Shown: positions 17,695 to 26,860, counted from the stretch's first letter. The stretch is DNA of 64,000 nucleotides from Oxalobacteraceae sp. CFBP 8761 (GCA_014841595.1 JACYUE010000001.1:2778996-2842995), one strand, 5' to 3'. A program made the numbers and translations. Notes: a model not told the origin generated them from the sequence alone.

Positions 17695-18228
17695 ATGGAT
17701 CCCTACATCGGAGAAGTACGCATTTTCAGCGGCACATATGCCCCTGAAGGTTGGGCCGACTGCAACGGCCAGCTCATGGCCATCCAGCAGAACTCCGTGC
17801 TGTTCAGCGTGATCGGGGCGGTCTATGGCGGCGATGGCAGCACGACGTTCGCCCTGCCCAACCTGAGCGGGCGCGTGCCGATGCACCAGGGCGCCGGCCC
17901 CGGTCTGACGCCAAGGCCATTGGGCACGCAAGGTGGCGAGGCGGCCGTGACGCTGCTGGCGGCCCAGATGCCAGCGCATACGCACGTTCCCCAGGCGCTG
18001 GACAATCAGGGAACGTCGAGCGATCCGACCGGCGCCGTCTGGACCAAAACGCCGAAGGCGGGCCGCAATCCGATGGACACCAGGGGGTTTGCGCCCACGC
18101 CAAACGTCGCCATGCACCCGATGGCGCTGTCGGCTGCCGGCGGTAGCCAAGCGCACAACAATATGCAGCCGTATCTGCCCGTGCGATGCATCATCGCGCT
18201 GGTGGGCGTGTATCCCCCGCGACCGTAG
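17695..18228 (+). CDS. Phage-tail-collar-domain protein 3
   Basis: 177 residues: YIGEVRIFSGTYAPEGWADCNGQLM, VLFSVIGAVYGGDGSTTFALPNLSGRVP, LLAAQMPAHTH, and AHNNMQPYLPVRCIIALVGVYPP. AAGGAGAC precedes the ATG and the gap from paralogue 2 is only 10 nt, so the pair is cotranscribed. The variable central segment is the longest of the three. There are no other phage genes (integrase, terminase, portal, sheath) nearby, so it is not part of a recognisable prophage. Confidence 0.88.
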   Translation: MDPYIGEVRIFSGTYAPEGWADCNGQLMAIQQNSVLFSVIGAVYGGDGSTTFALPNLSGRVPMHQGAGPGLTPRPLGTQGGEAAVTLLAAQMPAHTHVPQALDNQGTSSDPTGAVWTKTPKAGRNPMDTRGFAPTPNVAMHPMALSAAGGSQAHNNMQPYLPVRCIIALVGVYPPRP

Positions 18229-18293
18229 CCTCGGCACTGGCTGGCGGCGCCCGGCCGCAGCGGTTCCCTTTCGATGTTTCTCATCTCCACGCC

Positions 18294-21200
18294 ATGAACC
18301 ATCCAGACGCGTTCTCGCTGTTCCCGTCCGACGCCGCGTTGCCGCTGGCGCCCAACGTCATCGTCTTCGTCGAGGCCGACGTCGCCGATTACCAGTTGCT
18401 GCTGGCCGGTCTGGCGCCCGGCGCCGAGGTGCATGTGCTCGATCCTGGACAGGACGGTCTGGCCGGCATGGCGGCCATACTGAAAGGCCGCAGCGGGATC
18501 GACGCGCTCCACATCGTGTCGCATGGCGGGGCAGGCGCTGTCTCGCTCGGCGCGCTGCAACTGCGCCGCGACAACCTGTCCGGCCACGCCGATGACCTCG
18601 CAACGATCCGGCAGGCCCTGCATGCCGACGCCGATATCCTGCTGTATGGCTGCTCGGTCGGCGCAGGCACGGCCGGCGCCGCATTCGTCGATGCACTGGC
18701 CAGCGCCACCGGCGCCGACGTTGCCGCGTCCACCGATCTGACGGGCGCTACCGCGCTGGGCGGCAACTGGACGCTCGAGCGCTCGAGCGGCGCAATCGCT
18801 GCCGGTAATCCGCTGCCGACGCTATCGCTCAGCAACTATTCCGGCCTTCTGGCCGTTAACGGCCTGGCCGATGGCACCTACGATTTTGGCGGCGCCGACA
18901 GCCCGCCCAATTCGGGCGGCGCCGGTTTCGTCAGATTCTCCGACAAATTCGATATCAGCAACGGCATTGGCGTCGACGGCACCCTCATGTACACCGCCGA
19001 CCAGATCACGCCCGATACCAGCGGCAGCATCACGATCAAGGTCGGCGGCAGCGCGGGCGTCAGCACATTGACCTTCAAGGACCTGGCGTTCTCGTTCTTT
19101 GAAAATTTCCAGGGCTTCAGCGCTTTGTCGATCATCACCAGGGATGTCGGCGGCCAGACCAACGGCAGCCATGTCCTGAGTGGATCGTACATTCCCGGCA
19201 ATACCAATGTGTTTTCGGCGAGTTCGATCCTGAACGGCGGGGCCTCGTTTGCGGACAATGCGGTCGCATCGATCACCATCACCTGGAAAATCGTCGCCAC
19301 CGGGCCGGATACGCAGATCAATGAGCCGGCCAACCTCAACTTCAACAGCATCACCGTGGCCAATGTCAGCACCGCGCCGCCCCCGAATACCGCGCCATCC
19401 TTCGTGGGCGCGAATACCCCGCTGGCGCTGACAACCAACGCGGGCGCCACCGATTTCTCCAGCCTGCTGCGCGTGAGCGATACCGACAGCGCCCAGACGC
19501 TGACCTGGACCCAGAACAGCGGCCCCACGAACGGGACGCTGTTCTTTTCACCCAGCACGCAAGCGAGCGGAGGCACCAGCATCACGCCGGGCGGCACCCT
19601 GACCTACCAGCCGAATGCCGGCTTCGCCGGCAACGACACGTTCACCATCCAGGTCAGCGACGGCGCCGCCACGGCCACCCGCACCATCACCGTCAACGTC
19701 GCGCCCTCCACGCCTGGCGCCCCCGACCTCTCAGGCAACGCCGCCGTCGACACCGGCGTCTCGCAGAGCGACAACATCACCAACGCCGGCACGCTGAGCT
19801 TCAGCGGCACCAGCGCCGCGGGCGACAGCAGCAGCACGGTGCGGGTGTTCGTTGACAGCAACGGCAATGCAACCTACGACGCCGGCACCGACGCCACGGG
19901 GACGGCGACGGTCAACAATGGCGTCTGGACCGTCAACGGCATCGATGTCGCCAGCCTGGCTGACGGCAATTACAATGTGTATTCCACGGTCACGTCGGCC
20001 AGCGGCGGCCTGGTCAGCACGCTCAGCACCGGCCTCGGCATCACGCTGGACCGTACCGCGCCCACGCTGGCAATCACCAGCAGCAGCGCGGCGCTCAAGG
20101 CCGGTGAAACAGCCACCATCACGTTCACATTCAGCGAAGACCCCGGCGCAACGTTCACCTGGGACGGCAGCGTTGGCGACGTACAGGTCAGCGGCGGCAC
20201 CCTGAGCGCCATCTCGGGCAGCGGCGCGACCCGTAGCGCCACCTTCACGCCGACCGCCAGTACGAACAGCGGCGCGGCCAGCATCAGCGTCGCCGGCGCT
20301 GCCTGGACCGACACCGCCGGCAACAGCGGCGGCGGCGCCAGCGTTACGCCAGCGCTGACCTTCGACACCCTGGCGCCCGCTGTGACCTCGATCAACCGCA
20401 TCGGCACCGCGACCAGCAATGCCACCAGCGTCCAGTACGCGGTCACCTTTGACAGCAGCGTCACCGGCGTTGGCGCTGGCGACTTCCAGCTGACCGGCAC
20501 GGGCGCCGCGACCGGCACCGTTGCCAGCGTCACCGGCAGCGGGACTGCCTATACCGTCACCGTCAGCGACATCAGCGGCGACGGCACGCTGCGCCTGGAT
20601 CTGAAGAACGCGGGCACCGGCATCGCCGACAGCGCCGGCAATGCCGCACCCGGCTATACGAGTGGCCAGAGCTATACCTTCGACTACACGTCCCCTGCCG
20701 CCACGTCGGTGTTGGTGCCGGCGTCGGCCACCTATGGCGCGGGCGATCCGCTGGAATTCACCGTCAACTTCAATGAGGCGGTGACGGTCGACACCACCAA
20801 CGGCACGCCGTCGCTTCCCCTCGCCCTCGACAATGGCGGCACGGTGCAGGCCGGTTACGTGAGCGGTTCGGGCGGCACTGCCCTCACCTTCCGCTACACG
20901 GTCGTTGCGGGCAACGCCGACGCCGACGGTATCGCGATGAATGGGCCGCTGTCGTTCAACGGTGGCACGATCCGTGACACGGCTGGCAATGCGGCGGCCA
21001 CCACGCTCAACGCCGTCGGGGCAACTGCCGGCATCCTGGTCGACGCCCTTGTGCCTGCCGTCACGAGCATCGTGCGCGTGGGTAGCGAGCTGACCAACGC
21101 CACCAGCGTCGTGTATGCGGTCACGTTCTCGGACAGCGTCACCGGCGTTGACGCAAGCGACTTCACGCTCGTGGCAGGCGGCAGCGTCACTGCCAACATC

Positions 21201-24200
21201 GGTGCGGTCTCCGGCAGCGGCGCCAGCTGGACCGTCACCGTCAACGACATCACCGGCGACGGTGTGCTGCGCCTGGACCTCAACGCCAGCGGCACCGGCA
21301 TCCAGAGCGGCAGTGGCCAGCCCATCGCGGGCGGCTACACCACCGGCCAGAACTACACCGTCGACCAAAGCGCGCCAACGCTGTCGGGCGCCATCGAGCT
21401 GACCGACACCGCGCTCAAGGCCGGCGACACGGCCACCGTCACGTTCCGCTTCAGCGAAGCCGTGCAGGACTTCACCGCGAGCGATGTGACGGTCGCCAAC
21501 GGCGCCTTGTCGAACCTGATGTCGGCCGACGGTGGCCAGATCTGGACCGCTACGCTGACCCCGCTCGACATCGTCACCGATGCCACCAATACGCTGACGC
21601 TGAACTATGCCGGCGTGAGCGACCTGGCCGGCAATGCCGGCACCGGCGCCGCCACCAGCACCAACTACGCGGTCGACACGGCACGCCCAACCCTCGCGTC
21701 CGCCATCACGATCTCCGACACCACGCTCGCGATCGGCTCGAGCGCCACCGTCACCTTCACCTTTAACGAGGCCGTGACCGGGTTCACCAGCGCAGACGTC
21801 ACCATCCCCAACGGCACGCTGTCGGCATTGACGAGCAGCGACGGTGGCATCACGTGGACCGCAACGCTCGCGCCTGCCAGCGCCAGCAGCGACGCCACCA
21901 ACACGCTGACGCTGGACTATACCGGCCTCACGGACCTGGCCGGCAACACCGGCACCGGCACCGCCAGCAGTGGCAACTACGAGGTCGACACCGTGCGGCC
22001 GTCGCTGGCCTCGAGCATCTCGATTTCGGATACAACACTCACCAGCGGGAACACCGCCAACGTCACCTTCACGTTCACCGAAGCGGTGAGCGGCTTCAGC
22101 CTGGCGGACGTGACCGTGCCCAACGGGGTTCTGCAACAACTGCAATCGGCCGACGGCGGCATCACCTGGACCGCAACGCTGACCCCCACCGCCGGCACGA
22201 GCGCGCCCGGCAACGTGCTGACGCTGGACTATACCGGCCTGACCGACCTGGCGGGCAACGCCGGGGCAGGCAGCGCGCAGAGCGGCAATTACGCAGTCGA
22301 CACTGCGGGCCCTGTGCTGGCCCAGCCCATCGCCATCGACGACACCGCGCTCAGGATCGGCGACACCGCCACCGTCACGTTCGTCTTCGACCAGTCGGTG
22401 ACGGGCTTCACCGCTGCCAACGTCACCGTGCCCAACGGGACGTTAGCGGCGCTGAGTTCAAACGACGGCATCACCTGGACCGCGACCCTGACCCCGAACC
22501 CGGGCGCCACTGCGGCCAGCAACGTGCTGACGCTGGACTATGCGGGGATCGAAAACGCCGTGGGCAACAGCGGCGCCGGCAACGCAACCAGCAGCAACTA
22601 CGCGGTCGACACGCTGGCGCCGACGGCGATGGTCACGCTCTCGGACGTCGACCTGCGCGCTGGCGAGACGGCGCAACTGACGATTGCGTTCAACGAGATC
22701 GTCGGTGGCTTTAACGCGTCGGCGGTCACGGCCCCCAACGGCGCCCTGGGCACGTTCACCACGCTCGATGCTGGCATGACCTGGCGCGCGACCTTCACGC
22801 CGGATGCCAACATTCGCGCAGCATCCAACGTCATTGCGGTCAGTCTGGCCAACGTGGCCGATCTGGCCGGCAATCCCGGTGCGGGCAATGCGTCCTCGCC
22901 CAACTACGCGGTGCAGACCACCCCACCGGTCATTCCGCCGACCAACCCGCCCGCGTCGGACACGATCGATGGGGTGGCGGTGCAAACCGACATACTGCCG
23001 GTCGATCCGGTCACCGGACTGCCCGGCCAGGCGCTGACGGTCCCCATCATTACCGGCACCCGCAGCGACGATCCGGCCACCCCGAATGGCAACCTGGCCG
23101 ACATCCCGCTGGGCCTGGGCACCGGTACGGGTCCACGTACCGAACTGATGGTCAGCCTTCCGGTCGGCACCGGCATGCGGGCCGAAGGGCCATCGGGGCT
23201 GCTCACCAGCCAGCAAGCCCTGCTGGACCTGATCCGCCGCATCGCGAACCAGACCGAAGACGGTTCCAGCGCCCAGTCGGGCATGACCGGCAACGGCGCC
23301 GGCTTCCTCGACAGCCTGGCGCCGGGCACGCTGCTGCAGAGCCAGACCATCGTGTTGTCCGCAGCACCGGGCTTGAACTCGCCGCCGACCATCCTGATCA
23401 ACGGAAGTTCGACCACGCCGGTGGGCGGCGGCCAGAACGCCACCGCGATCGGCCTGGTCATCGACGCCACCGGTCTGCCTGCGGGCAGCACGCTGCAACT
23501 GAACAACGTCGACTTCGCCGCCATCGTCGGCGCCGTCACGGTACGCGGCGGTGCCGGGCGCAACTTTGTAACGGGCGACGATGCCATCCAAAACATCTTG
23601 CTGGGCGCCGACGACGACGTGCTCCTGGGCGGCGGTGGCAACGACATCATCGGCAGCGCGGGCGGCGATGACCTGCTCGATGGCGGTTCGGGCAACGACA
23701 TTCTGGCAGGCGGCATCGGCAACGACCGCCTCGCCGGCGGCGCCGGCAACAACGTGCTCCAAGGCGGGCGCAGCACGCAAGGCGCATGGGAGTTCTACCT
23801 CACGGCCGGCGGCGCCCTGACGGCGCGCCATGAAACGGCGCTGTTCGCACCGGGCCAGACAGAACGGCTGACATTGGCCGAACTGAACGCCTCGGCCACG
23901 GAACTGGCTTTTCTCGGCGCCGACAAGCCGATGCTGTCGTCAATCTCGCTGCTGTACCACGCCGCCCTGGGCCGCGCCCCCGACCTGGGCGGCCTGGCCT
24001 ACTGGGCGCAGGACGGCGTCACAATTGGCACCGTGGCCGCGCGCGTCCTCGCATCGCCCGAATGGCTGGCCGCCAGCGGCAGCGCCTTGTCCGATGCCGG
24101 CTTCATCGAAGCGGTGTATGGCAACGCCTTTAACCGCACGCCCGATGGCGGGGGTCTCACCTACTGGCTCGGCCAGCTGACCGGCAGCGCTACTACCCCG

Positions 24201-24854
24201 GCCATCAGCCGCGCCGACGTGCTGGTTGCGATCGCGCAAAGCGCCGAGCACGAGCGTGCCTGGAACACGGCGGACGGCTATCGAATCGGCACAGGCGCCG
24301 TCGTGCGCGAGACGGACTGGATTGTCGACGACGGCGACGATATCGGGGTCTATGCCGGCAAGACCGCTGACTACAAGTTCATCATCGATGAGGATGGCCG
24401 CCTGAATGTGGAGCACAAGGCGAGCGGCAATCTCGACCAACTAAGCGGTATCGATATCGGCGACTTCAGCGACGGCACGCTGGACCTCGGCTTCCTGCAG
24501 GACGGGCCGGCAAAGGTGAAGCAACTCGGCCTGTTGTACCAGACGGTGCTGGACCGCGCCGGCGACCTGGGGGGCTTCCAGTGGTGGCTAGGGCGTGACA
24601 TCGACGGGGCGCAGCTGGTGCAGGACTTCATCGCCACCACCGAATTCAAACTGCGTTACGACAGCATCAACGATGCTGCCTTCGTCCAGGCGCTGTACGA
24701 CAACTCGGGCCTGAACGCGGGTGCGGCAGGCGGCCAGGCGAGCTGGGAGAACTACCTGACGAACCACACGCGGGCCGAGCTGATCGCCACCTGGCTGAAC
24801 CAGGACAGCGTGGTCGACGCCCAGTTTGCAGGTGCTGGCCTGTGGGTGGTCTGA
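18294..24854 (+). CDS. Giant DUF4347/Ig-repeat/RTX/DUF4214 surface or secreted protein
   Basis: 2186 residues, no Sec signal. An N-terminal DUF4347 domain (about 20-185; ALHIVSHGGAGAVSLG, DILLYGCSVGAG) is followed by a unique region, a cadherin/Ig-like section and a pair of related Ig modules. Five tandem Ig-like repeats of about 103 residues follow (about 1029-1545; each with SADVTVPNG, GITWTATL and LTDLAGN-type motifs). Next come a proline-rich linker, RTX Ca-binding nonapeptides (about 1750-1828; GGGGNDIIG, GGSGNDILAGG) and two C-terminal DUF4214 domains. This architecture is typical of type I-secreted adhesins. No ABC/HlyD/TolC genes are in the window. The start ATG has no ribosome site; it follows collar gene 3 by 65 nt. 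Confidence 0.88.
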   Translation: MNHPDAFSLFPSDAALPLAPNVIVFVEADVADYQLLLAGLAPGAEVHVLDPGQDGLAGMAAILKGRSGIDALHIVSHGGAGAVSLGALQLRRDNLSGHADDLATIRQALHADADILLYGCSVGAGTAGAAFVDALASATGADVAASTDLTGATALGGNWTLERSSGAIAAGNPLPTLSLSNYSGLLAVNGLADGTYDFGGADSPPNSGGAGFVRFSDKFDISNGIGVDGTLMYTADQITPDTSGSITIKVGGSAGVSTLTFKDLAFSFFENFQGFSALSIITRDVGGQTNGSHVLSGSYIPGNTNVFSASSILNGGASFADNAVASITITWKIVATGPDTQINEPANLNFNSITVANVSTAPPPNTAPSFVGANTPLALTTNAGATDFSSLLRVSDTDSAQTLTWTQNSGPTNGTLFFSPSTQASGGTSITPGGTLTYQPNAGFAGNDTFTIQVSDGAATATRTITVNVAPSTPGAPDLSGNAAVDTGVSQSDNITNAGTLSFSGTSAAGDSSSTVRVFVDSNGNATYDAGTDATGTATVNNGVWTVNGIDVASLADGNYNVYSTVTSASGGLVSTLSTGLGITLDRTAPTLAITSSSAALKAGETATITFTFSEDPGATFTWDGSVGDVQVSGGTLSAISGSGATRSATFTPTASTNSGAASISVAGAAWTDTAGNSGGGASVTPALTFDTLAPAVTSINRIGTATSNATSVQYAVTFDSSVTGVGAGDFQLTGTGAATGTVASVTGSGTAYTVTVSDISGDGTLRLDLKNAGTGIADSAGNAAPGYTSGQSYTFDYTSPAATSVLVPASATYGAGDPLEFTVNFNEAVTVDTTNGTPSLPLALDNGGTVQAGYVSGSGGTALTFRYTVVAGNADADGIAMNGPLSFNGGTIRDTAGNAAATTLNAVGATAGILVDALVPAVTSIVRVGSELTNATSVVYAVTFSDSVTGVDASDFTLVAGGSVTANIGAVSGSGASWTVTVNDITGDGVLRLDLNASGTGIQSGSGQPIAGGYTTGQNYTVDQSAPTLSGAIELTDTALKAGDTATVTFRFSEAVQDFTASDVTVANGALSNLMSADGGQIWTATLTPLDIVTDATNTLTLNYAGVSDLAGNAGTGAATSTNYAVDTARPTLASAITISDTTLAIGSSATVTFTFNEAVTGFTSADVTIPNGTLSALTSSDGGITWTATLAPASASSDATNTLTLDYTGLTDLAGNTGTGTASSGNYEVDTVRPSLASSISISDTTLTSGNTANVTFTFTEAVSGFSLADVTVPNGVLQQLQSADGGITWTATLTPTAGTSAPGNVLTLDYTGLTDLAGNAGAGSAQSGNYAVDTAGPVLAQPIAIDDTALRIGDTATVTFVFDQSVTGFTAANVTVPNGTLAALSSNDGITWTATLTPNPGATAASNVLTLDYAGIENAVGNSGAGNATSSNYAVDTLAPTAMVTLSDVDLRAGETAQLTIAFNEIVGGFNASAVTAPNGALGTFTTLDAGMTWRATFTPDANIRAASNVIAVSLANVADLAGNPGAGNASSPNYAVQTTPPVIPPTNPPASDTIDGVAVQTDILPVDPVTGLPGQALTVPIITGTRSDDPATPNGNLADIPLGLGTGTGPRTELMVSLPVGTGMRAEGPSGLLTSQQALLDLIRRIANQTEDGSSAQSGMTGNGAGFLDSLAPGTLLQSQTIVLSAAPGLNSPPTILINGSSTTPVGGGQNATAIGLVIDATGLPAGSTLQLNNVDFAAIVGAVTVRGGAGRNFVTGDDAIQNILLGADDDVLLGGGGNDIIGSAGGDDLLDGGSGNDILAGGIGNDRLAGGAGNNVLQGGRSTQGAWEFYLTAGGALTARHETALFAPGQTERLTLAELNASATELAFLGADKPMLSSISLLYHAALGRAPDLGGLAYWAQDGVTIGTVAARVLASPEWLAASGSALSDAGFIEAVYGNAFNRTPDGGGLTYWLGQLTGSATTPAISRADVLVAIAQSAEHERAWNTADGYRIGTGAVVRETDWIVDDGDDIGVYAGKTADYKFIIDEDGRLNVEHKASGNLDQLSGIDIGDFSDGTLDLGFLQDGPAKVKQLGLLYQTVLDRAGDLGGFQWWLGRDIDGAQLVQDFIATTEFKLRYDSINDAAFVQALYDNSGLNAGAAGGQASWENYLTNHTRAELIATWLNQDSVVDAQFAGAGLWVV
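21378..22926 (+). repeat. Five tandem Ig-like repeats of about 309 bp within the giant gene
   Basis: Consecutive in-frame units, starting near 21378, 21690, 21999, 22308 and 22614, each encode a module ending in a conserved NYAVDT or NYEVDT-type junction. Units 2 and 3 are the most alike; units 1, 4 and 5 have drifted. They would form a rod-like stalk. Two earlier, different modules (about 20381-20700 and 21058-21377, starting AVTSI) are duplicates of each other. Confidence 0.85.
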
Positions 24855-24880
24855 GCGCAGGCGCGCACTGAGCACACCCG

Positions 24881-25399
24881 CTACGTGCAGGCCCTGCTGT
24901 TGTCTGGCGGCGGCTGGACGCCGGTCTGCGCGTGCCAGCGCAGCTCCAGGCGCATCGTGTCTTCGCTGTCCACGGCGAATCCCAGGGCCTCGTACAGATG
25001 GCGCGCGGCCACATTATCCTGGCGCACCGACAGCACCACTGCGTGCCCTGCCCCCGCCGCCTGCGCCTGCAGGCGACGCAAGGCGTCGGCTGCCACACCC
25101 GTGCGGCGTGCAGAAGGCAACACCGCGATGTCCACCACCCGGATGACGCCATCGACGGCTGCAGTGACCAGGCGCCCCACCGCCACGCCATCCCGTTCCA
25201 GCACCTGACACACGGCCTGCGGATAGCTGTTGCGGTAGCCAGCCACTTGCAGCCGGTGCTGCATGGCGATCAGGCCACCGATCACCGAAGGGGCGACCGG
25301 CAACGCCAGCAAGTCGTCGCGTGTGCTCCGGTACAGGCTGGCGAAGAATGCCTCATCGGCGGCGCCGGCGTCACGGATGTGCAGCGTGAACAAGGTCAT
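24881..25399 (-). CDS. GNAT-family N-acetyltransferase
   Basis: 172 residues of the Gcn5-related fold. LHIRDAGAADEAFFASLYRSTR forms the N-terminal strand and helix, GRLVTAAVDGVIRVVDIAVLPSARRTGVAADALRRL is strand 4 with the acetyl-CoA pyrophosphate loop (the canonical RGxG/A reads RRTGVA), and VRQDNVAARHLYEALGF is the C-terminal core. It transfers an acetyl group from acetyl-CoA to an unknown amine. It lies convergent to the giant surface gene (26 nt) and 21 nt downstream of the RES toxin, so it may be read through from the toxin-antitoxin operon. Substrate unknown. Confidence 0.85.
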   Translation of the reverse strand: MTLFTLHIRDAGAADEAFFASLYRSTRDDLLALPVAPSVIGGLIAMQHRLQVAGYRNSYPQAVCQVLERDGVAVGRLVTAAVDGVIRVVDIAVLPSARRTGVAADALRRLQAQAAGAGHAVVLSVRQDNVAARHLYEALGFAVDSEDTMRLELRWHAQTGVQPPPDNSRACT

Positions 25400-25420
25400 C
25401 GTGGATCGCGCTCAGTTTTG

Positions 25421-25894
25421 TCACGGGAAAAACCGCGGGTCATAGTTCCACCGCCTCAAGGTCGTCGCCGCAATGGCACCGGCATCCCTGTGCTGTGGAT
25501 TGATCAGGACGTTATATTCGTCAGGCACGATCACCGAGGGCACCAGCAGCAGCGCCGTGGCACCTGCCGCGACCCAGGCATCACTAGCCTGCCTGGAGGC
25601 CATCCCGGACGGAACGGCATCCCACCCGCCTGGAAGTGGATCAAGAACCTGACGCACGGCCCACACGGTATCCGGAATATCGATCCGCACCAGATAGCGG
25701 TTGAAAGGCAGCCCGCCACTACTCAGGTAGTGAACAGTTTCCAGGGTCGCGAGCGCAATGCTGTCAGCAGCATAGACGATGGGCGTACCCTTGCTGTTCC
25801 AGCGCCCGCCCGTCATCTTCGCGCCGGTTCCGCGCAAGTCGTTGGCGCTGTAGGCAGGCGCCTCGACGGCGATGCGCCAGACCTGCTTCGTCAA
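25421..25894 (-). CDS. RES-domain toxin (NAD-consuming) of a RES/Xre pair
   Basis: 157 residues if translation begins at the TTG at 25894, whose bases overlap the antitoxin stop (TTGA). The usual ATG-initiated frame would start deep inside the antitoxin. RES hallmarks are VWRIA near the start, GGRWNSKGTPIVYAADSIALATLE with the conserved Arg, Tyr and Glu, and the C-terminal LINPQH region. RES toxins degrade NAD+ in the cytosol and arrest growth. The length fits the family well only with the TTG start, which would keep toxin translation low and tied to the antitoxin. Confidence 0.88.
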   Translation of the reverse strand: MTKQVWRIAVEAPAYSANDLRGTGAKMTGGRWNSKGTPIVYAADSIALATLETVHYLSSGGLPFNRYLVRIDIPDTVWAVRQVLDPLPGGWDAVPSGMASRQASDAWVAAGATALLLVPSVIVPDEYNVLINPQHRDAGAIAATTLRRWNYDPRFFP

Positions 25895-26454
25895 GCGTAG
25901 GCCCCGCTCTGGCTCATCGCCAGCAACTCTGCCACCAGCTTTTGCCCCTCGAAGGTATCCATATAGCTTGCAGGCGTCTCGCCGGCCAGGGCCGGCAATG
26001 GCTTCGTCAGCCATTCCGATACCCAGCGCGCGGCATTGAAGCCGGCCGGATCGCCGGATTGCTCGACCATGGCCTGCACCATGCCGATCAGGGTTTCGAC
26101 ACCCAGGACGCGCTCGGATTCGTCCTTCGACAGCAAGGCAGCGTCTTTTTCCTTGCGACTGATTGTCGCCCGCGATAGACCCAGGCTGGACAGCAGGGTT
26201 TCCTTGCTCATGCCCATCCGGCCCGAGAGACTGCTGATCATTGCGGCAGGGATACCGTGGCGGATGACCGCAATACGCGCCTGGGGATCTGACCGGTAGA
26301 GGGGAATGGCCTCGGCGACATGGGTGCCGGCCCGCGCCGGTGAGGCTGTCCGCTCTGTGCCGATGACCACGTTTTGCATTCCTGCGCGGGCAGGTTTGCC
26401 TGTCTCTGCGTGGTGGTCTGCAGGGAGCGTTGCGACTGCTTTAGCGTTCGACAT
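25891..26454 (-). CDS. Xre/MbcA/ParS-type antitoxin of the RES toxin
   Basis: 187 residues. The central part (ISSLSGRMGMSKETLLSSLGLSRATISRKEKD) is the helical Xre-like domain. The C-terminal part (PALAGETPASYMDTFEGQKLVAELLAMSQSGAYA) is the ParS/MbcA toxin-binding domain. About 50 N-terminal residues are an extra, poorly ordered extension. A strong AAAGGAGG site lies 6 nt before the ATG. It would neutralise the RES toxin and repress its own promoter, as in other pairs. It precedes and overlaps the toxin gene. Confidence 0.88.
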   Translation of the reverse strand: MSNAKAVATLPADHHAETGKPARAGMQNVVIGTERTASPARAGTHVAEAIPLYRSDPQARIAVIRHGIPAAMISSLSGRMGMSKETLLSSLGLSRATISRKEKDAALLSKDESERVLGVETLIGMVQAMVEQSGDPAGFNAARWVSEWLTKPLPALAGETPASYMDTFEGQKLVAELLAMSQSGAYA

Positions 26455-26776
26455 GCTTTGCCTCCTTTGATACGGAAGTATAGTTCAAATGAGACGAATA
26501 GCAAGCCTTGGTTGCCGAGGTGAGTTCAGATCGCGAGACGTCGGCAAATCCGCGTGAATGGGGCATACAGGCGCGGCTGATAGCGGCGGGGGTCTGGCGG
26601 CGGGGTCTGGTCTGACGTTGCGATACGGGCTCGGCCTGGGCAGATGGCTGCGGACGCCGCGCGTTGCGCGAGCTGAGGGGTTGGGGCGCATGCTTTACTG
26701 CGGAAGTGTGAATGGGAAGCGCGCCCACGGCGCGCTGCGCTGTGCGCGTTGCGCACAGCAGATGGACGATTCGGAG

Positions 26777-26845
26777 AGGGCTGCCCAAGTATGGGCAGCC
26801 CTTCGAATCCCACGCGGGGGCCATGCAGATGGCCCCCTCGTCTCC
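26777..26845. repeat. Hairpin pair with a split tRNA-Ser-like 3' end
   Basis: Within the 441-bp gene-free stretch 26455-26895 there is an 11-bp hairpin (26777-26787 with 26792-26802) and a 9-bp hairpin (26816-26824 with 26829-26837). On the plus strand TTCGAATCCCAC (26802-26813) and CGTCTCC (26839-26845) equal the 3' end of the neighbouring tRNA-Ser, interrupted by 25 nt containing the second hairpin. The rest of the stretch shows no gene I can support, only further short inverted repeats such as TGTGCGC/GCGCACA near 26741-26757. Confidence 0.5.
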
Positions 26846-26860
26846 GGGAGGTGTTAACGG

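Noticed and set aside
16641..18228. Prophage remnant because of tail-collar genes
   Set aside because: No integrase, terminase, capsid, sheath or lysis genes; three stand-alone collar proteins followed by an adhesin fit a bacterial surface operon better.
19731..22145. An 804-codon antisense frame over the Ig repeats
   Set aside because: It mirrors the repeat array and codon bias of the adhesin; no family features and no ribosome site.
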